From: Sipunculus nudus
Taxonomy: Eukaryota; Annelida; Sipuncula; Golfingiida; Sipunculidae
Direction: 5' to 3'
Length of the DNA stretch: 64,000 nucleotides
NCBI GenBank assembly: GCA_026874595.1
Contig: CM049312.1
Span: 77,663,429 to 77,727,428, forward strand
The position numbers were made by a program, and so were the translations under genes. The notes beneath the pieces were generated by a model. The model had not been told where the DNA came from, did not search any database, and saw only the letters and a list, made by a program, of their open reading frames with translations. Every line of letters begins with the position of its first letter. The stretch's first letter is position 1. This document shows, piece by piece, positions 14,269 to 27,206 of this stretch.

Positions 14269-14651
14269 GTTACATAACGGGTTGGCCTTTTCCCTTTTCA
14301 TTAAATCTATTTTTCCTAAATATAAATATTTATGCCAAAGAACGCATGCAGCTCGAGTCGCTGTGTCAGCTTTGATTGAGTTGCTTCATGGAACTGCATG
14401 AACAGGGTTTCAGTATAAAGCACATGAATCAAGGCCATGCATAGTATCGATGTTTTCATTGATAATCCTATTTTATTCTCTTTCTTGCGTCACAATAAAC
14501 ATTTAAGTGGAGCATTGATGAATATTTTATGTCGATAAATACTGCATACAAGGCCACGCTTTCATCGACTTTGCCATAAATGTTTATATTTTTATTTATT
14601 TCTACAACGAAAGGTGTGTTTGACCCGTCCAGAAATAAAAAAAAACCGGCG

Positions 14652-14791
14652 ACTTCCGGTGTCCATACGACTCCCCTAGGACTTTGGTTACTTCCGGTAT
14701 TGGGTGCAACAGATCCAGAGTAATGGCTTAAAATACTAGAGTGGACCATCCGTGAAATTATACACTTCCGTCTGTAGTATACGACGGAAGT
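14652..14791. promoter_or_regulatory. Cluster of four ETS-like sites
   Basis: ACTTCCGGT at 14652 and 14690, ACTTCCGTC at 14764 and its inverse GACGGAAGT at 14783. The last two form a 9-bp-stem hairpin around 10 bp. Matches the ETS core CCGGAAGT; ACTTCCGG words can also derive from old repeats. Confidence 0.3.
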
Positions 14792-15339
14792 AACATCCGG
14801 TAACGTGCCTGTATATATACTTTTGTCAGCTGGAGGTCAGATCAAGATTACTTTTTTTTGTATTTGTAAGTTTTTCAAATATGTCCAAATGTGTAAATTT
14901 TTATCAGGTTTCTTTATTAAGGCAGCAAGGTAGCTTTTCGATCTTGTAGCAAATTCAGCTCACAAGAGGAATTAAGGTTCATGCTTCACTTTATAGTTAT
15001 TGGACCAAGCTCTTTACCCTGAAAATATCTAGAATAATCCGTAATTAGTTGCCTTTATGACAAACAACTTTCTCCATTCCCCGGTTCTCTATATTGGTGT
15101 CACTTATTGTCCCTGGTAACAAAAACAAGTGACCTTTAAATTTATCATTTAAATACTTATTTTCAATAATTCCAAATAAAAACATTTCAAATATCAACCA
15201 TACAATACTACTTAATACCGACTGTATGTGGTCTAGAAGTAACAATTATTATTAATGAAGTTATAATGAAATAAAATGTTTTTATACGAATTAATAAACT
15301 TAAACACGCGTTTGCATCCTGATTTTACATGAAATTTGC

Positions 15340-15690
15340 GAACGGTAGACAATCTAAGATAATCCGAGAGGTTTGTCCGTGTATGGACGGCATGCTGAGT
15401 CGAAGGTTATCTTTTCTGGCAACCCATCGCGCATGCTCACTCGGGTGATACCAGGCAGCCGTATCAGCTGACCACACGCGCGGCCCTAGCCGCCTTCAAA
15501 GCCCTATAAGTTCAAAAGCCACACACTGAAACCATCGATAAACGAATGCTTTGTTATAAGCTTTGTCCTAACTCAAGAGATGTTAGCCCAGAAGAACTTA
15601 TAATTGGTGACCTTTATTCCGGCAAGTGGGGGTTCGTTGTGTAAGTATTGCCTGAGGCAGTGGACAGAGACCAGTCACCGCCGCGTGTGG
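15340..15690. promoter_or_regulatory. GC-richer non-coding island
   Basis: Contains CACACGCGCGGCC and a CAGCTG E-box. Followed by a (TCTG)n tract at about 15860-15905. Confidence 0.22.
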
Positions 15691-18282
15691 TGCATGTCTT
15701 TCATTTAATGCCGATTTATGAATAACAATGATTATATATAACACTTTCAATTAGCGCTTGTGGTTTATACATATACATATATATATATAGACATGCATAT
15801 ACACATATATACATATATATGTGTGCATGTGTAAAGTGAACCAGTGACAAAGTACGAGTCTCCCTCTCTGTCTCTCTATCTGTCTGTCTGTCTGTATGTC
15901 TGTCTCATCATCTCTTACGTTAACCTTTAGTCGATGTGCTTACATAAAATTACACATTTGTTTTTTTAATTACTTGTTTCTCTTGGTAATGGTTGATTAA
16001 AAAGTGTCCATTTTTCTCAAAATCAAATAAAACCTTATAATATACCTTATATACATATTATATATACATATTATATACATATTGTTTTGTTCATATATGA
16101 ATATATATTCATATGAATGCTTTTATTAAAGTATATGCTCATTTTATGATTTCACGAATAGGTTTTCACCACTCAATACATGCATAGTCTGTTGTTCTAA
16201 TGATGGAACGTGCAACATTTGCCAGAAATAAATGTCATCATTTATAGAATATTTCATTAAAGGTTAGACTCACCTTTAAATCAATACTTTGAAGAATACT
16301 TTGATCATAACAGATGCATTTCGTGATTCCAAATGTTGTTTTTGGGAAATTTTACGGTAAAACAACCTCTCTGTTTATCTATGGTAATTACGGTAATAAG
16401 CGGAGTTGCGCGTGTCATAAATCCGGTATGCAAAGCTAAACAAAGAAGCTAAAACAATGTTTTACTTTAGTGATATGGTGAAAATGTAAACAGTTATTCA
16501 GGTTTTATTTCAAAATGAAACCGGTGATAACTTCGTTTCGTTACCTTTTTTATTCTTGCTCAAAAGCAAGCTCCTTCCTCAGTGAAACGGTTTAACGCAG
16601 CGCCACCTTTAGTCTAATGCTCTCACTAAAAAGATAAAAAATTGAGTCAAGTGATAGCGCAGATGGATAAGGTGTATTTGTTCAATAGAATTGAAGAGTT
16701 CTCTTGATGAGGACTTATGTATCTCATTAAAAGTATAAATATCTTTTGTCTATCATCATCATCATCATCATCGAAATGCAATTTTTTCCCAAATGTGATT
16801 TTCACAACGTATTTGTCAATCTTTAGATGTGAAACACCTGTTCATGCATTTGGGATTCCGGATATGCTTGTCTTAATAAGGAAAATATAAGTAAAGTCTA
16901 AACATAATGGTATTGTTTAAATAAGAATAATATGATTTTATAAATAAAAGTTCTAGCCAGCAATGTGCGACGTGCCAGGCAAATCTCAAGCTTAACATTC
17001 CACTGTTTTGTAAATTTAAAAAAAAATGTATCACTTTCCAAACTCAGTTATAATACGATGTAACAGCCAATGATTTAAAAGCATGCAAATGATGCAATCA
17101 AACGGCCAATCAGAATGCAGAAAAAATGTTAATTCGCACGATCGTATTAAAAGGACATGTAATTGTTTTTTTTTTTAATTTTGTCATCAAATATTGAATG
17201 TGAATGTGCATGATATACGGGTATATACATTTTTTGTCGCAAAAACATAGTGACTTACACTGATCGTATATGTATATATTTCGTTTTCCTTAGTATTAAC
17301 ATCATTACCTATCTGTAGAATCAACGCAGAAATAACAAAACAAAACAAAATTCCTCTAATTATATCCGGTATGTAGTGATGCCTTTGTAATATTATAATT
17401 ACGCAGTCAATTAAATACACAGTTTTATACCCAAATTATACTTGATGATTTCTTTAACGTAATTCTACGTTTCATTTTTTTTCTATTTGTGCCGAGAATC
17501 GCCCATGCAGTATAGGCCCATGCATGAAGGCATTTTTTTCTATAATTCTGTAAGCAGTTCCTCTTTTTTTCAGTAAAGCATAAAAATAATAAACTGACGA
17601 GGTCTGGGTGCACATATAATTGACACCACATATCTGATGGAGCGATAGCTAGGATTTAGTAGATCATTTTGTTCAGATTTTTTCTATTACTAAGACAAAA
17701 TTTCAGATTATAATATATAATTCAAGTGCATGGTCATGCAGATATGTCTATCTATATAAAAATTTACTGCTACCCCAGTATAGTGGTCATGGGTCCATTA
17801 TATACAATGAAATAAAATAAATTCGGGCTGTGCTATGCAAGAATACTCGTATAATAACCTTTGGCAACATTTATTACTAGAATAGATACCAGAGGCAATT
17901 AAGGAAACTGAGTAGTCAAATGACTTATGTCAACTATTTCAGATATTTATTGTTAAGTTGTAGTATAACCTTTAAGTAAATAAAGACATTTTTTATGAGA
18001 TTTTTTATTGAGGAATGTTTAGTGAAGAAACCGTGAAAGATGAAGAGTTAAAAGCACATCTTTAACAAATTTTGTAATAAAAGAGACTTGTTGGCATCGA
18101 GTTTACTGATATAGCGTGGTTCGTATAATTATTTATATTAAATCTTCATCTAGAAAAATATCTAGTTTTGCTTGAATATAAGCATGCATCATTTGATTTT
18201 ATTTGATTTAAAACAGCAACTTGTTTGTACACTATATAGTATCCACAAAGTAAATTCTTTGTAATTTTACTAAAAAAAATCC

Positions 18283-18460
18283 TTTAAAGGTTTTTATAAC
18301 ACATGCAAGTGAAAAGGTTTTTTTTAATGAATGGGTTTTGAAAAAAAACTCTACATACAAGGTTTTCGAAAACGGGTTTAACAAAGTACCCATTATAAGG
18401 TTTACGTATACAGGTACACTTATAAACCCTTCACTGACATTTTCAAAAACCTTTTTACGG
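18283..18460. repeat. Imperfect inverted repeat, AAAGGTTTTT ends
   Basis: The left end is AAAGGTTTTTATAAC with GCAAGTGAAAAGGTTT. The right end in reverse complement is AAAGGTTTTTGAAAA with GTCAGTGAAGGGTTT. Further AAGGTTT copies lie inside in both orientations. Probably an old MITE. Confidence 0.45.
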
Positions 18461-18879
18461 CTGTCTGGAGCATCTTCGGCAAAGAGACTAGCGTTTCCAT
18501 CTGCGTGAATGTCCGGAAAGAAGAAGAAGACATCGCCAATGTATCAAGGCAAAGTTGTGTTTTGATGATAGGATATAACTTCTGGATTATTTTTTATCCT
18601 TGGGCATATAACCTGAAATCTATAAAATACTAAAAAATAACATATTTCTTTTATCTCGTTATTAAGATTTTAGCTTCATCCTAACTCATTGTATAGTATA
18701 AGTTTCACTTATTACAATAGACCATGGACCTATTCCGTAAAGAAATAAAAAACACCTAAATACTTTAATTAGTGAATTTGACTATTCTTTAATAATGTTT
18801 TAACAGTCTGGTATAAATCTATTTAGCAAAAACACTTTACATGAGTCATATTCTGGCTTCATAACCGGGATATATGTCT

Positions 18880-19480
18880 GAGGTACACTGCATTGCGGCG
18901 ATTTATAGAGTTTGTTGCTGCATGTGGGTGTCCCTTCATTAACTTTAGTCTTTGACTGTTTCAGTGGCTGTCGAAGCTCCTATTCCAGTCACCGGTAATT
19001 AATTTCCAGCTTCGTGGTATCGGCAGGCAGTCTGGAGCACCCCGCTAGCATCATACGATTTCCGCTCATCTAATTAGACTCACCATTGTCTTTGCCACCG
19101 TCCTTTGTGTGAGGTATCTATAGCTCGGGAGGTTCCGTTTATTCGGCCCCCTATAGATCTACAGCGGTGCGTCTTCAGTCCTCAATCAATTCTTTAGTAT
19201 CGCTGATGGGCGGAAAAGGATGCGGTAGGCAGGTTAGAAGTGAAAATCGAACGCCGCGGACTGTGCGCTGTATCGAATTCGACCTATACACGAAGCTAAA
19301 GAGAGCCACCTCGGAAAGACCCCCTTGGATACTCGAATGACAATACTGACTGTCTTCCGATGTGATGTTCAGACGCTCAAAGTGCTACAAGATCCTCTCA
19401 TATTGAATATTGCACTAGCACGCAAAAGATATTTGAGTCTTAATCAATATTAACGTATCAGTTTACGACCTAGGGTTCTT
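18880..19480. promoter_or_regulatory. GC-richer non-coding island
   Basis: About 600 bp of balanced base composition in AT-rich DNA with CCGGTAATTAATTT near 18992 and several CpGs. No reading frame of note. Confidence 0.22.
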
Positions 19481-20206
19481 AACCGTCATGCGCGGACATT
19501 TACTTTCTAAATGAACATGAGTACAGTAAAAGTCAAGAATTATCATCTATTTTTTTTATTTGTAGAAGATATAAATGGTTTCAACACTACTCGCAGATTT
19601 CTTGGAAATGTCCGGGGATTACTTTGAAAATGGCTATATACGTGCTAAGTAAATGTTCTTTTGTTCAGAGTATTTTGTTGAAGCTTCTACAATGACACAG
19701 GGATTATTTCCATATATACATTGTTGTAATTTAGTATATTAATTGTAAGACGTTAACAGCCTCATGTTATGATGTTAGGTACATAATGATTCTTCTTAAT
19801 TTATAGCTGTTTATATAGATATATAACTATTTACTACGAAACAACTTCTAATTAAATAATCACGTACATCAAATTTCAATAAATGATAAGTACAAAATCA
19901 ATATATAATATTAAATTGCACCTGTACTGGTGGCAATCATGCACTCCCACAAGAGGTAATTGACTGAATCGTATAAGCATATCTTTTAGTTATAAAGCGA
20001 GTTTGATTGGATCTGTGCCTGTGTGCATTGCTTAAAATTGTGAAAATTGGCAATCGAGGTATGAAATAATATTATAACTTCAATTGTACCTGCATGCATG
20101 GATTTTGATAACATGAATAAGCTCCTATATAAGAATATATATGATATATGTACTTGAACGCACGTACATTAATGCATTAATGGTGGTCGAAGTGAACAGG
20201 CAAGGA

Positions 20207-20358
20207 GTAAGAGTGACGTTTTTAGATAGACTAACTCATTTATTATCTCACAAGCTTCCGAAGCGCACAGGCTACTGAGCACCTGACGTAGACATGAGCG
20301 CTTCGAAAGCTTATGTGATAATAAATGAATTAGTCTATCTAAAAGGCGTCACTCTTAC
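20207..20358. mobile_element. Foldback/MITE-like inverted repeat, 60-bp arms
   Basis: The left arm 20207-20266 begins GTAAGAGTGACG and ends GAAGCGC. The right arm 20298-20358 begins GCGCTTCG and ends CGTCACTCTTAC. The arms are almost perfectly complementary, with a few mismatches and one indel, around a 31-nt loop. The right arm is followed within about 10 bp by a (TA)n tract of about 100 bp. It contains no coding capacity. Most likely a foldback or MITE-type element; a transcribed hairpin is possible but unsupported. Confidence 0.75.
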
Positions 20359-20369
20359 CGTTTCTATAA

Positions 20370-20395
20370 ATATATTTATATATATATATATATAT

Positions 20396-20474
<79 letters not shown>
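20370..20474. repeat. (AT)n microsatellite next to foldback
   Basis: About 100 bp with an ACATGT interruption near 20398-20403. Confidence 0.95.
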
Positions 20475-20476
<2 letters not shown>

Positions 20477-20599
20477 ATGCATCGAGACTGAATCGACCAT
20501 TTTGAATTCACAAAGGCGCAGCGTACACACACGTGAGCAAAACGATTTGATATGTTTTTACGATGACAGCCATGTTTAAATCCTTTTCATTTAATATAA

Positions 20600-21090
20600 A
20601 GCTGTAATGGTGAGACCTGGCAGAGATAAGAAAGAACAGAAGGCCGCCGGGGAACCCGAAGCCTCACACAGTTGTGTCTCAACATGTCCCTGGCCGGGGC
20701 GAAGAAATTTGTGTTATAAATAAATGATAAAAAACATGAAAAAGTGCCCAAGCTCAGCTGCTACTTGGCTTCTCGTTAATATTGTGCCCCTTGACAGGTG
20801 TGCGGGTGAAGGCAAAATCTGCGACTAAATTAGTTCCACAGCTTTATACAGCCCGAGCAAACAGCAAGTCAGGCGAGCCCTGCCGGACACCTGACGGCTG
20901 GAGTTGTTATATCGTATATACTGAACGGGTCCGCCAGCGGGGAGGAGGGGCCTGTTCGGGTGATGAGGGTTGGAAATTCGCAATCACCTCATTTTAATTA
21001 TTGACAAGTGAATAGGAAGTTGGATGTGATCTCTCTTGTCATGTTTTAGAGCTCTCTGGCGTCATCCTTGATTTTTTGGGTGCGGTTTGC
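20600..21090. promoter_or_regulatory. GC-richer non-coding island
   Basis: Contains AGGTGTGC (near 20796), a T-box half-site-like word. A 71-codon open frame (20782-20997) has no domain. Confidence 0.22.
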
Positions 21091-21190
21091 ATGTTTTATT
21101 TTCTGTCTGTAATTGCAATCAGCGATAAGAAATTAGCATATTAATTGTCTCCCTGCCGAAATGGGTAATGTATGTTATTAAACATATATA

Positions 21191-21391
<201 letters not shown>

Positions 21392-22310
21392 TCGAGAAGG
21401 TTAGTGTGTACGTGAGTGCATGCATGTGTAAATATGCATGGTCGTCTTTGATGTGGTTTCATAAATATATGTTTTATAATGATATACATTTTACAATATT
21501 TACCTCTGGAAGTGCTAATATGATAATAAATCACGTGACCAATTCTTAGAAACAACAAAAACAAACCCTCCTGCGAGAGTGTATAAAACATCTGCTTGAT
21601 ACGGTGATTTAATAATTTATAAATTATGCAATATGAAATATTCATTATGTAAAATAGCAGTATATAGATATATTATTTAATAAATGCATATATTATATAG
21701 ATTAGTCTCGCATTCAATATCAGCATGCAGTTTTGCGTCTGTTGGTCAATTTGTAAATTGAAGCAGTGCAATTCGTTAACTAGGGCTCTGTTATTTGTTA
21801 ATAAAAGCTTTGTAAATAAATAGAACATATATAGGCTATGGTATATAGTTATGGCGTTAGAATTCACGGAGCGGACACTCCACGGTTCGATTCTTGCCAG
21901 TGTCTCTATATAGGACAAACGATGATATGTTGTTGGAACCTCACAATTTCGGCAGCTCTATACCATGTATATAAGTATAGGTTTATTATAAGGGGCTCAC
22001 ATTTTGGAAGCTTAACGTCAACTAAACCCACATTTTTTTACGCTTATTCTTTACTGGATATTTCTAACTTATAAAATATTACTATATATTATTTATTTTA
22101 TTTAGTAGAAGCATATGTATAATATATATATTATGTTTAGACGAAGCCAAGAGACAGAAGACTTTGGAAGGACTAGTTAACATGTTATTAAAATGATTAG
22201 GTTTATGATGATAGATTTATAATGTAAAAAAGAATGCAGTTCATATGAATGTAATTTAAAAAATAAGTAAAATAAGATATTTAAACAGATAAAATGTCAC
22301 TGTTTGTCAT

Positions 22311-22380
22311 GGGGGTGGGGTGGAGGGGGGGTGTTCTTCGTAGATTTTGCGTGGGTGTCCTATTTCCGGGGGGGGGGGGG
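22311..22380 (+). other. G-rich tract with quadruplex potential
   Basis: Runs GGGGG-T-GGGG-TGGA-GGGGGGG at 22311-22331, then a 13-G run at 22368-22380, all on the + strand. This fits the G-quadruplex rule of short loops between runs of three or more G. Confidence 0.5.
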
Positions 22381-23379
22381 TACATTACTTTGGGATGTCC
22401 CCCTCATATTAACTCAGCAAACAAGCCCCATGCATAAAAATATATGTAAACCCAGGCATGGGTGAGATATATAGGTGGATGGCACGTGGTTTATATACAC
22501 CATGACGGAATAATAAAAAATGATCGGAATATGGTGGTCAACAAACTATATATATATGTAGAAGTGACGCACGACTCAAAAAGTACAATATGCAATTAAA
22601 TAACAAGTTGTATAGGCGGTAAAAGTAGCTTTATCTCTTAGGAAGCTTAAAATAGCGTATTTTTAATGTTTAATTTTAAAGTATTATAGGAAATTAATAT
22701 TTCATTAGCGCATATATATAGCATTACAAAAAGAACACTGCCATTTTCAAAATAATAAGTAATTTATAGGTTATAATATGAATTTAATCAATGAAATACA
22801 TGTACAAGTTCAATACATCATTGTGAAAGTGCTCTTATGATATATATAAACGTTAATGAATAAACACCACAGCATCTTCTAGAAAAAAAAGAAAAATTTT
22901 ATATTATTCATCATATATATAATCTTCTATATACCGAGTAAGAATTATGTAGTTGGATTGCTCCTAGTATTTGATTTGCTATAATTCTGTTGATGAATAT
23001 ATTGAAAGAAAGTTACTTTTACTATATCAGCTATACAATAAGAAAAGATATGTGTCGCTATAACTATATGCATCGTTTGGTCGATGGACCTACATGTAAG
23101 TTAAGATAAGCGAACTATCAATTTGGTATATAGCTTTAGGCACTCGTTCATTCGTTACATCGTCGAAGGCCTTTAAATAAACAATTTACAGGTCTTATGA
23201 TGTATAATGTGAACAGAACAACCAATTTTAGGGTGCCGTCAGTCGGATTACGTATAATTATATTTTGTTTTAGTGTTAACTGTTAAGGTATTAACCGAAG
23301 TCAGCCTGAGCTTAACCATCAGGTTAAAAACTATAAACACTATTTATTTTACAATGATTGAATGGAGACACTCTCCAAG

Positions 23380-23600
23380 GCTTGGATTGAACCTGTGTAT
23401 AGTATAGTTGGTTTAAGTGTAAGAAACCAGAGGAACCGGAGAAAACCACCGGCCTTGGACAGCCAACTATAACCCGCTCTCATAGAAATCAATCAAGTTG
23501 CTCTCGGTATATAGGCGGTTGGGTAATGTTTTTACCTGTGCTGGTTTGTCTGACACCATGGCGGAGGTTTACACTCTCAAATTTCTTGTTTGTTTATTCA
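23380..23600. repeat. SINE-like or mollusc-type dispersed repeat fragment
   Basis: It contains GGAACCGGAGAAAACCACC (near 23432), which I recall as part of widely scattered repeats in mollusc and other marine animal genomes. On the minus strand it also has GGTTCAATCC, like a tRNA B box. No full element can be delimited. Confidence 0.35.
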
Positions 23601-24007
23601 ATTTTATGACAGGCCATGACAATTAAGGTATTAATGAATTGTAACGACTTCACTCTACAACTTTATATGTACATACACCAAGACAGCAATATCGTATCTA
23701 TACCAGCTCTATGGTATTAGTAAATCATCCATTCGAGTCATACATACAAAATATGTCTAATATGTGAATCTTTCTTTTATTTATATTTCCCAATGACTTA
23801 TACAATTACAGATAGTACATTTAAGGTGTTTAATAAAATCTTATTTCAAATGAATTATGTAAAAATAAGGATAACTTGATAATTTGATCATATAAATCGT
23901 CATATATATTATCTTTGATCATTATAGTAATAAATATCCAAACAATATTCGTGCGAAGTGTCAATTAAGATAATAATAAATGCCAACTTAGTAATAATTA
24001 ATTAGAA

Positions 24008-24010
<3 letters not shown>

Positions 24011-24081
<71 letters not shown>

Positions 24082-24440
24082 TTAATACTAATAAAAATAA
24101 TTATAATAGTTATAACAAAAAGGTGAAGAATAAGAAGAAAATAGTAGGAAAAATACTACTTCTGCTGAAACTACTACTATTACTAATAATGTTATTCTTA
24201 TTAAGAAGAAGAAAAAGGACAACAAAAACATCAACCAGAAGAGGTAAATATTACTCCCGCTACTACATATACTGTATACTGCTATAGTATGCTACTGTAT
24301 TTACTGTTGCATGGTGCTATTACTACTATACTGCTACCTTTACAACTCCTACTACATTTACGACTACTCCTACTAATGCCACTAATACTACTACTATACT
24401 ACTACCACTACTAAGAGTACTACTACTATAAGAAATAATA
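24011..24440. repeat. (AAT)n passing into (TAC)n-rich cryptic simple sequence
   Basis: A pure AAT run (24011-24080) followed by A-rich and then ACTACT-rich degenerate sequence. Confidence 0.85.
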
Positions 24441-25583
24441 AAAGGAATATTGTATATTTTTATCTAATTTGATACATCAAATGCATGGACAATGCAGCGC
24501 CACGGTGCGGGAATAGAATGCAAATCTCCACAGATTTTGACTTCTGGCTCTAATTTCAACAATGAATGGCAATTATTCCATAAACAAAATAAATGAACTC
24601 TTTATTGGAATTCCTTTGACTATAGGACCATGAGTTTTCATCATACCCATGTAATCAATCTTACTAATTAGGCGCCTTCACTGCACGGCTGGTTAGTAGA
24701 AAAAACATCAAGTGCCGTATATATTACATTAATGCTATTTCGTAATATGCAACAGTGCCCTGGAATTCCGATTAACTTGATCAAATAAATCTTCAATGAA
24801 ATCCCACTAAGAGACCAAAAAGTGTAAACATCTAACTGCGGTGGGGGTCGGAAAAGTAACAGATACACGGACAGATTTCTGCCAATTTCACGGCGAAATG
24901 GGCTAATACGCACAAATTGCGCGTTTTGGTACAAATGCCAACACATTATTTTTCACAGCCTATTCCTATAGGTATGACAATTTCGATGGCATAGATTGAC
25001 ATTGTACTTTATTTGCCAGGAATTTCTTCTAACCGTTTTCACGCATGCAGTATTCAGTTATACCCAATTACATGTTTGCACAAAACTTGGGTTATTAGAA
25101 AATGGGCAAAAGATTTACTCTTGTTGAAAGCATGGCTGAATAACTAGGGGCTGACAGGCGCGCGTCTCTCTCACGTCAAAGAAAACCAATACCAAACAGA
25201 GTAAACAAAATTATAGGTATTATCAAGTCATTAAATCTCGTTTCACTCATAGCTGGTGCGTTTGTACAATCGTGCACGCAAAGATCAAACTGACATACAA
25301 GCGGCTATCAAAGTGAGTATAGTACAGATATGTAATGTGTACGAGAAGAGTTGGTTGTCATGACAGTGGTGGCAACAAACAGGGTATAATTTGTCAGAAA
25401 AAAATAAAATGCATACTATATCAATAGTTATTATGAATAATAGGTCCGTGTGGCCTGCCAGTGCGTTCACTCTGGCATAGTTGATTGGTGTTGCCATGAA
25501 GACCCCATCGGCGCCATTTCAACACCGCCCCCAGTTGGCGATGGGTAGATCACCTAGTCTGGCGCCGCTGATTGGCTGGCTGG

Positions 25584-25600
25584 ATATGCATATTCATAAG
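25584..25600. promoter_or_regulatory. POU/octamer-like palindromic motif
   Basis: ATGCATATTCAT differs by one base from the MORE-type POU dimer site ATGCATATGCAT. It sits about 15 bp from an inverted CCAAT box in the GC-rich region upstream of Tbx2/3. Confidence 0.25.
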
Positions 25601-26579
25601 CACCGATCAATCCAATCGAAAACAACAGGTTTATGCGTCAGTTATGATGTACAATATGCGCAGAATGCGGCTTTAGGGGCCCGGCACACGACACTCCGAG
25701 TAAAGGACTTGAAGCGTCAGTGCAATGGGTTTATTGTGACTCGTCCCACCGCTGGCGCCATGGCTTATTACGTATTCAACATCTGAATGGCGTGTCAGCC
25801 CAGACCAACTGTTAGGCAGGCTAGTCCCGCCCGAAATTCTCTGACACTCGCACGATATATGTAGCAAAATAGTCGCATCCCCAGTCGGCTTGAACGATAT
25901 GTTTAATAGCCGACATGACCCTAGTTGGCAGGGCGAAGATGTTCGTTTGATGTGAAAACTATCGGTGGGGTGAACTTTAGTCGCCGTGTCGCCAGACTGG
26001 AGCCTCCTCGGCCTCTGAAGCAGGTTCTCGCTCGCCGTTCAAGTTGAAGTGTTATCTCGAGACGTTTTGTAAATATTGGTACATGTCACCTCACAAGGGT
26101 TCGAGCTGGACAAGGTAACGTCAGGGCATTGTCAGAAAGCGCTTCGTTTTAGCACCTTTGATGCAGTTTCCCACCGCATGCTAAAGTGATCTCGGGCCCG
26201 CTACAAGCAACAAAACTACTTGTAGATCCCAACTCCCGTTATATAGAAATACACAACGCCAATAGTAGAGTAAAACTGCCGGCTTCCGGCTTCTCCGAGG
26301 TCGCGATTGGTAAATACTCAATCAGAATCTTAAAACAATGGATCATCATCTCCGGTGAAGTTGAGTATTGATTTGGGATTTCCCTGTACTTGTGATTTGA
26401 ATCGTATTTCTGTAATTAAGCGCCCGCGCCCCGGAGTGTGGGGCTGGCACATGGCCTCGCTAAGTGATGCAAGCAAGCCGGCCGCCGACTGCCCGCCCCC
26501 TTATTTCGCTATGCATGTAATACCTCTGGTGACAGCAAGCTCGCCAAGGTCTTAACACTAATCGCATTAGGCGCAAGCC

Positions 26580-26587
26580 CATAAAAG
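26580..26587 (+). promoter_or_regulatory. TATA-like motif upstream of Tbx2/3
   Basis: CATAAAAG lies in a GC-rich setting (CGCAAGCC before, CCGAGCGAGG after), about 970 bp before the first ATG. It would imply a start near 26610 and a long 5' UTR. Only the motif match and the location support it. Confidence 0.22.
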
Positions 26588-27196
26588 CCGAGCGAGGGCC
26601 GCTGGACGAAGCCTTGTCAATTTCACTTTCTGCAGATCTGAAGGCGTCCACTTGCTGTTGCAGAGCTGTGTCCAGCACTGCATTGCTGCTGAACTGTATG
26701 AAGCTACCACGCTTATTATCAAAGATATGAGCACGCGCGGACTTGGACCGGTCGGTTTTCGCGGTGAACGCTTTGGACATCGGGCAGTTGGAGACATTTT
26801 GGAAGACACTACAGTTGTTTGATCACCGGGATTCCAGTTAGAGTTGTGTTTGTTTATAGCACTCGAACATACTTGGACAAGCGAACTCTAGTACCACCTG
26901 GTTCAAACGGAGCATGTCTCTATATTTACTTACAATGACTTCACATATTCGATCAATGAAAGGATAAAAAAAGGGTTTCCAAGGTGTATTTATAATACAC
27001 ATTGTCGGAAGAAAACATTGAAACACTCAATCGCGGGACTCGTAAGGCGCTGTTAATTTAGTGACATAATTATTAACTCAAGGAGTTAATTGGTTGTGTG
27101 CTGGTTCATTTTTGTAAATGACTAATCGACTATTTATTGTCCAAAACTACCAGATCAGGGCAGTGCTTCATCAAGGGTACGACCCATCAGACGGTA

Positions 27197-27206
27197 AATT
27201 TCACAC
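27197..27206 (+). promoter_or_regulatory. T-box half-site-like motif near Tbx2/3 start
   Basis: AATTTCACAC matches the first ten bases of the classic Brachyury half-site AATTTCACACCT, about 345 bp before the first ATG. It could allow feedback by a T-box protein. It is a single short match. Confidence 0.25.

Noticed and set aside
13930-14375. Open frames made of Ile-Tyr repeats (also at 9172, 20294, 29484, 31697, 34255, 43217, 44151, 56889 and others)
   Set aside because: They are direct translations of (AT)n arrays, occur on both strands, and have no flanking conserved sequence.
21838-21905. Possible tRNA or tRNA-derived SINE (GGTTCGATTC B-box-like word)
   Set aside because: No acceptor-stem pairing and no convincing A box could be found at the right distance.
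22460-22560. Possible MITE with GTGGT/ACCAC words between TATATA flanks
   Set aside because: Ends do not form convincing terminal inverted repeats.
25481-25786. 101-codon open frame upstream of Tbx2/3
   Set aside because: No recognisable domain; sits in a CpG-containing promoter-side region where long chance frames are expected.
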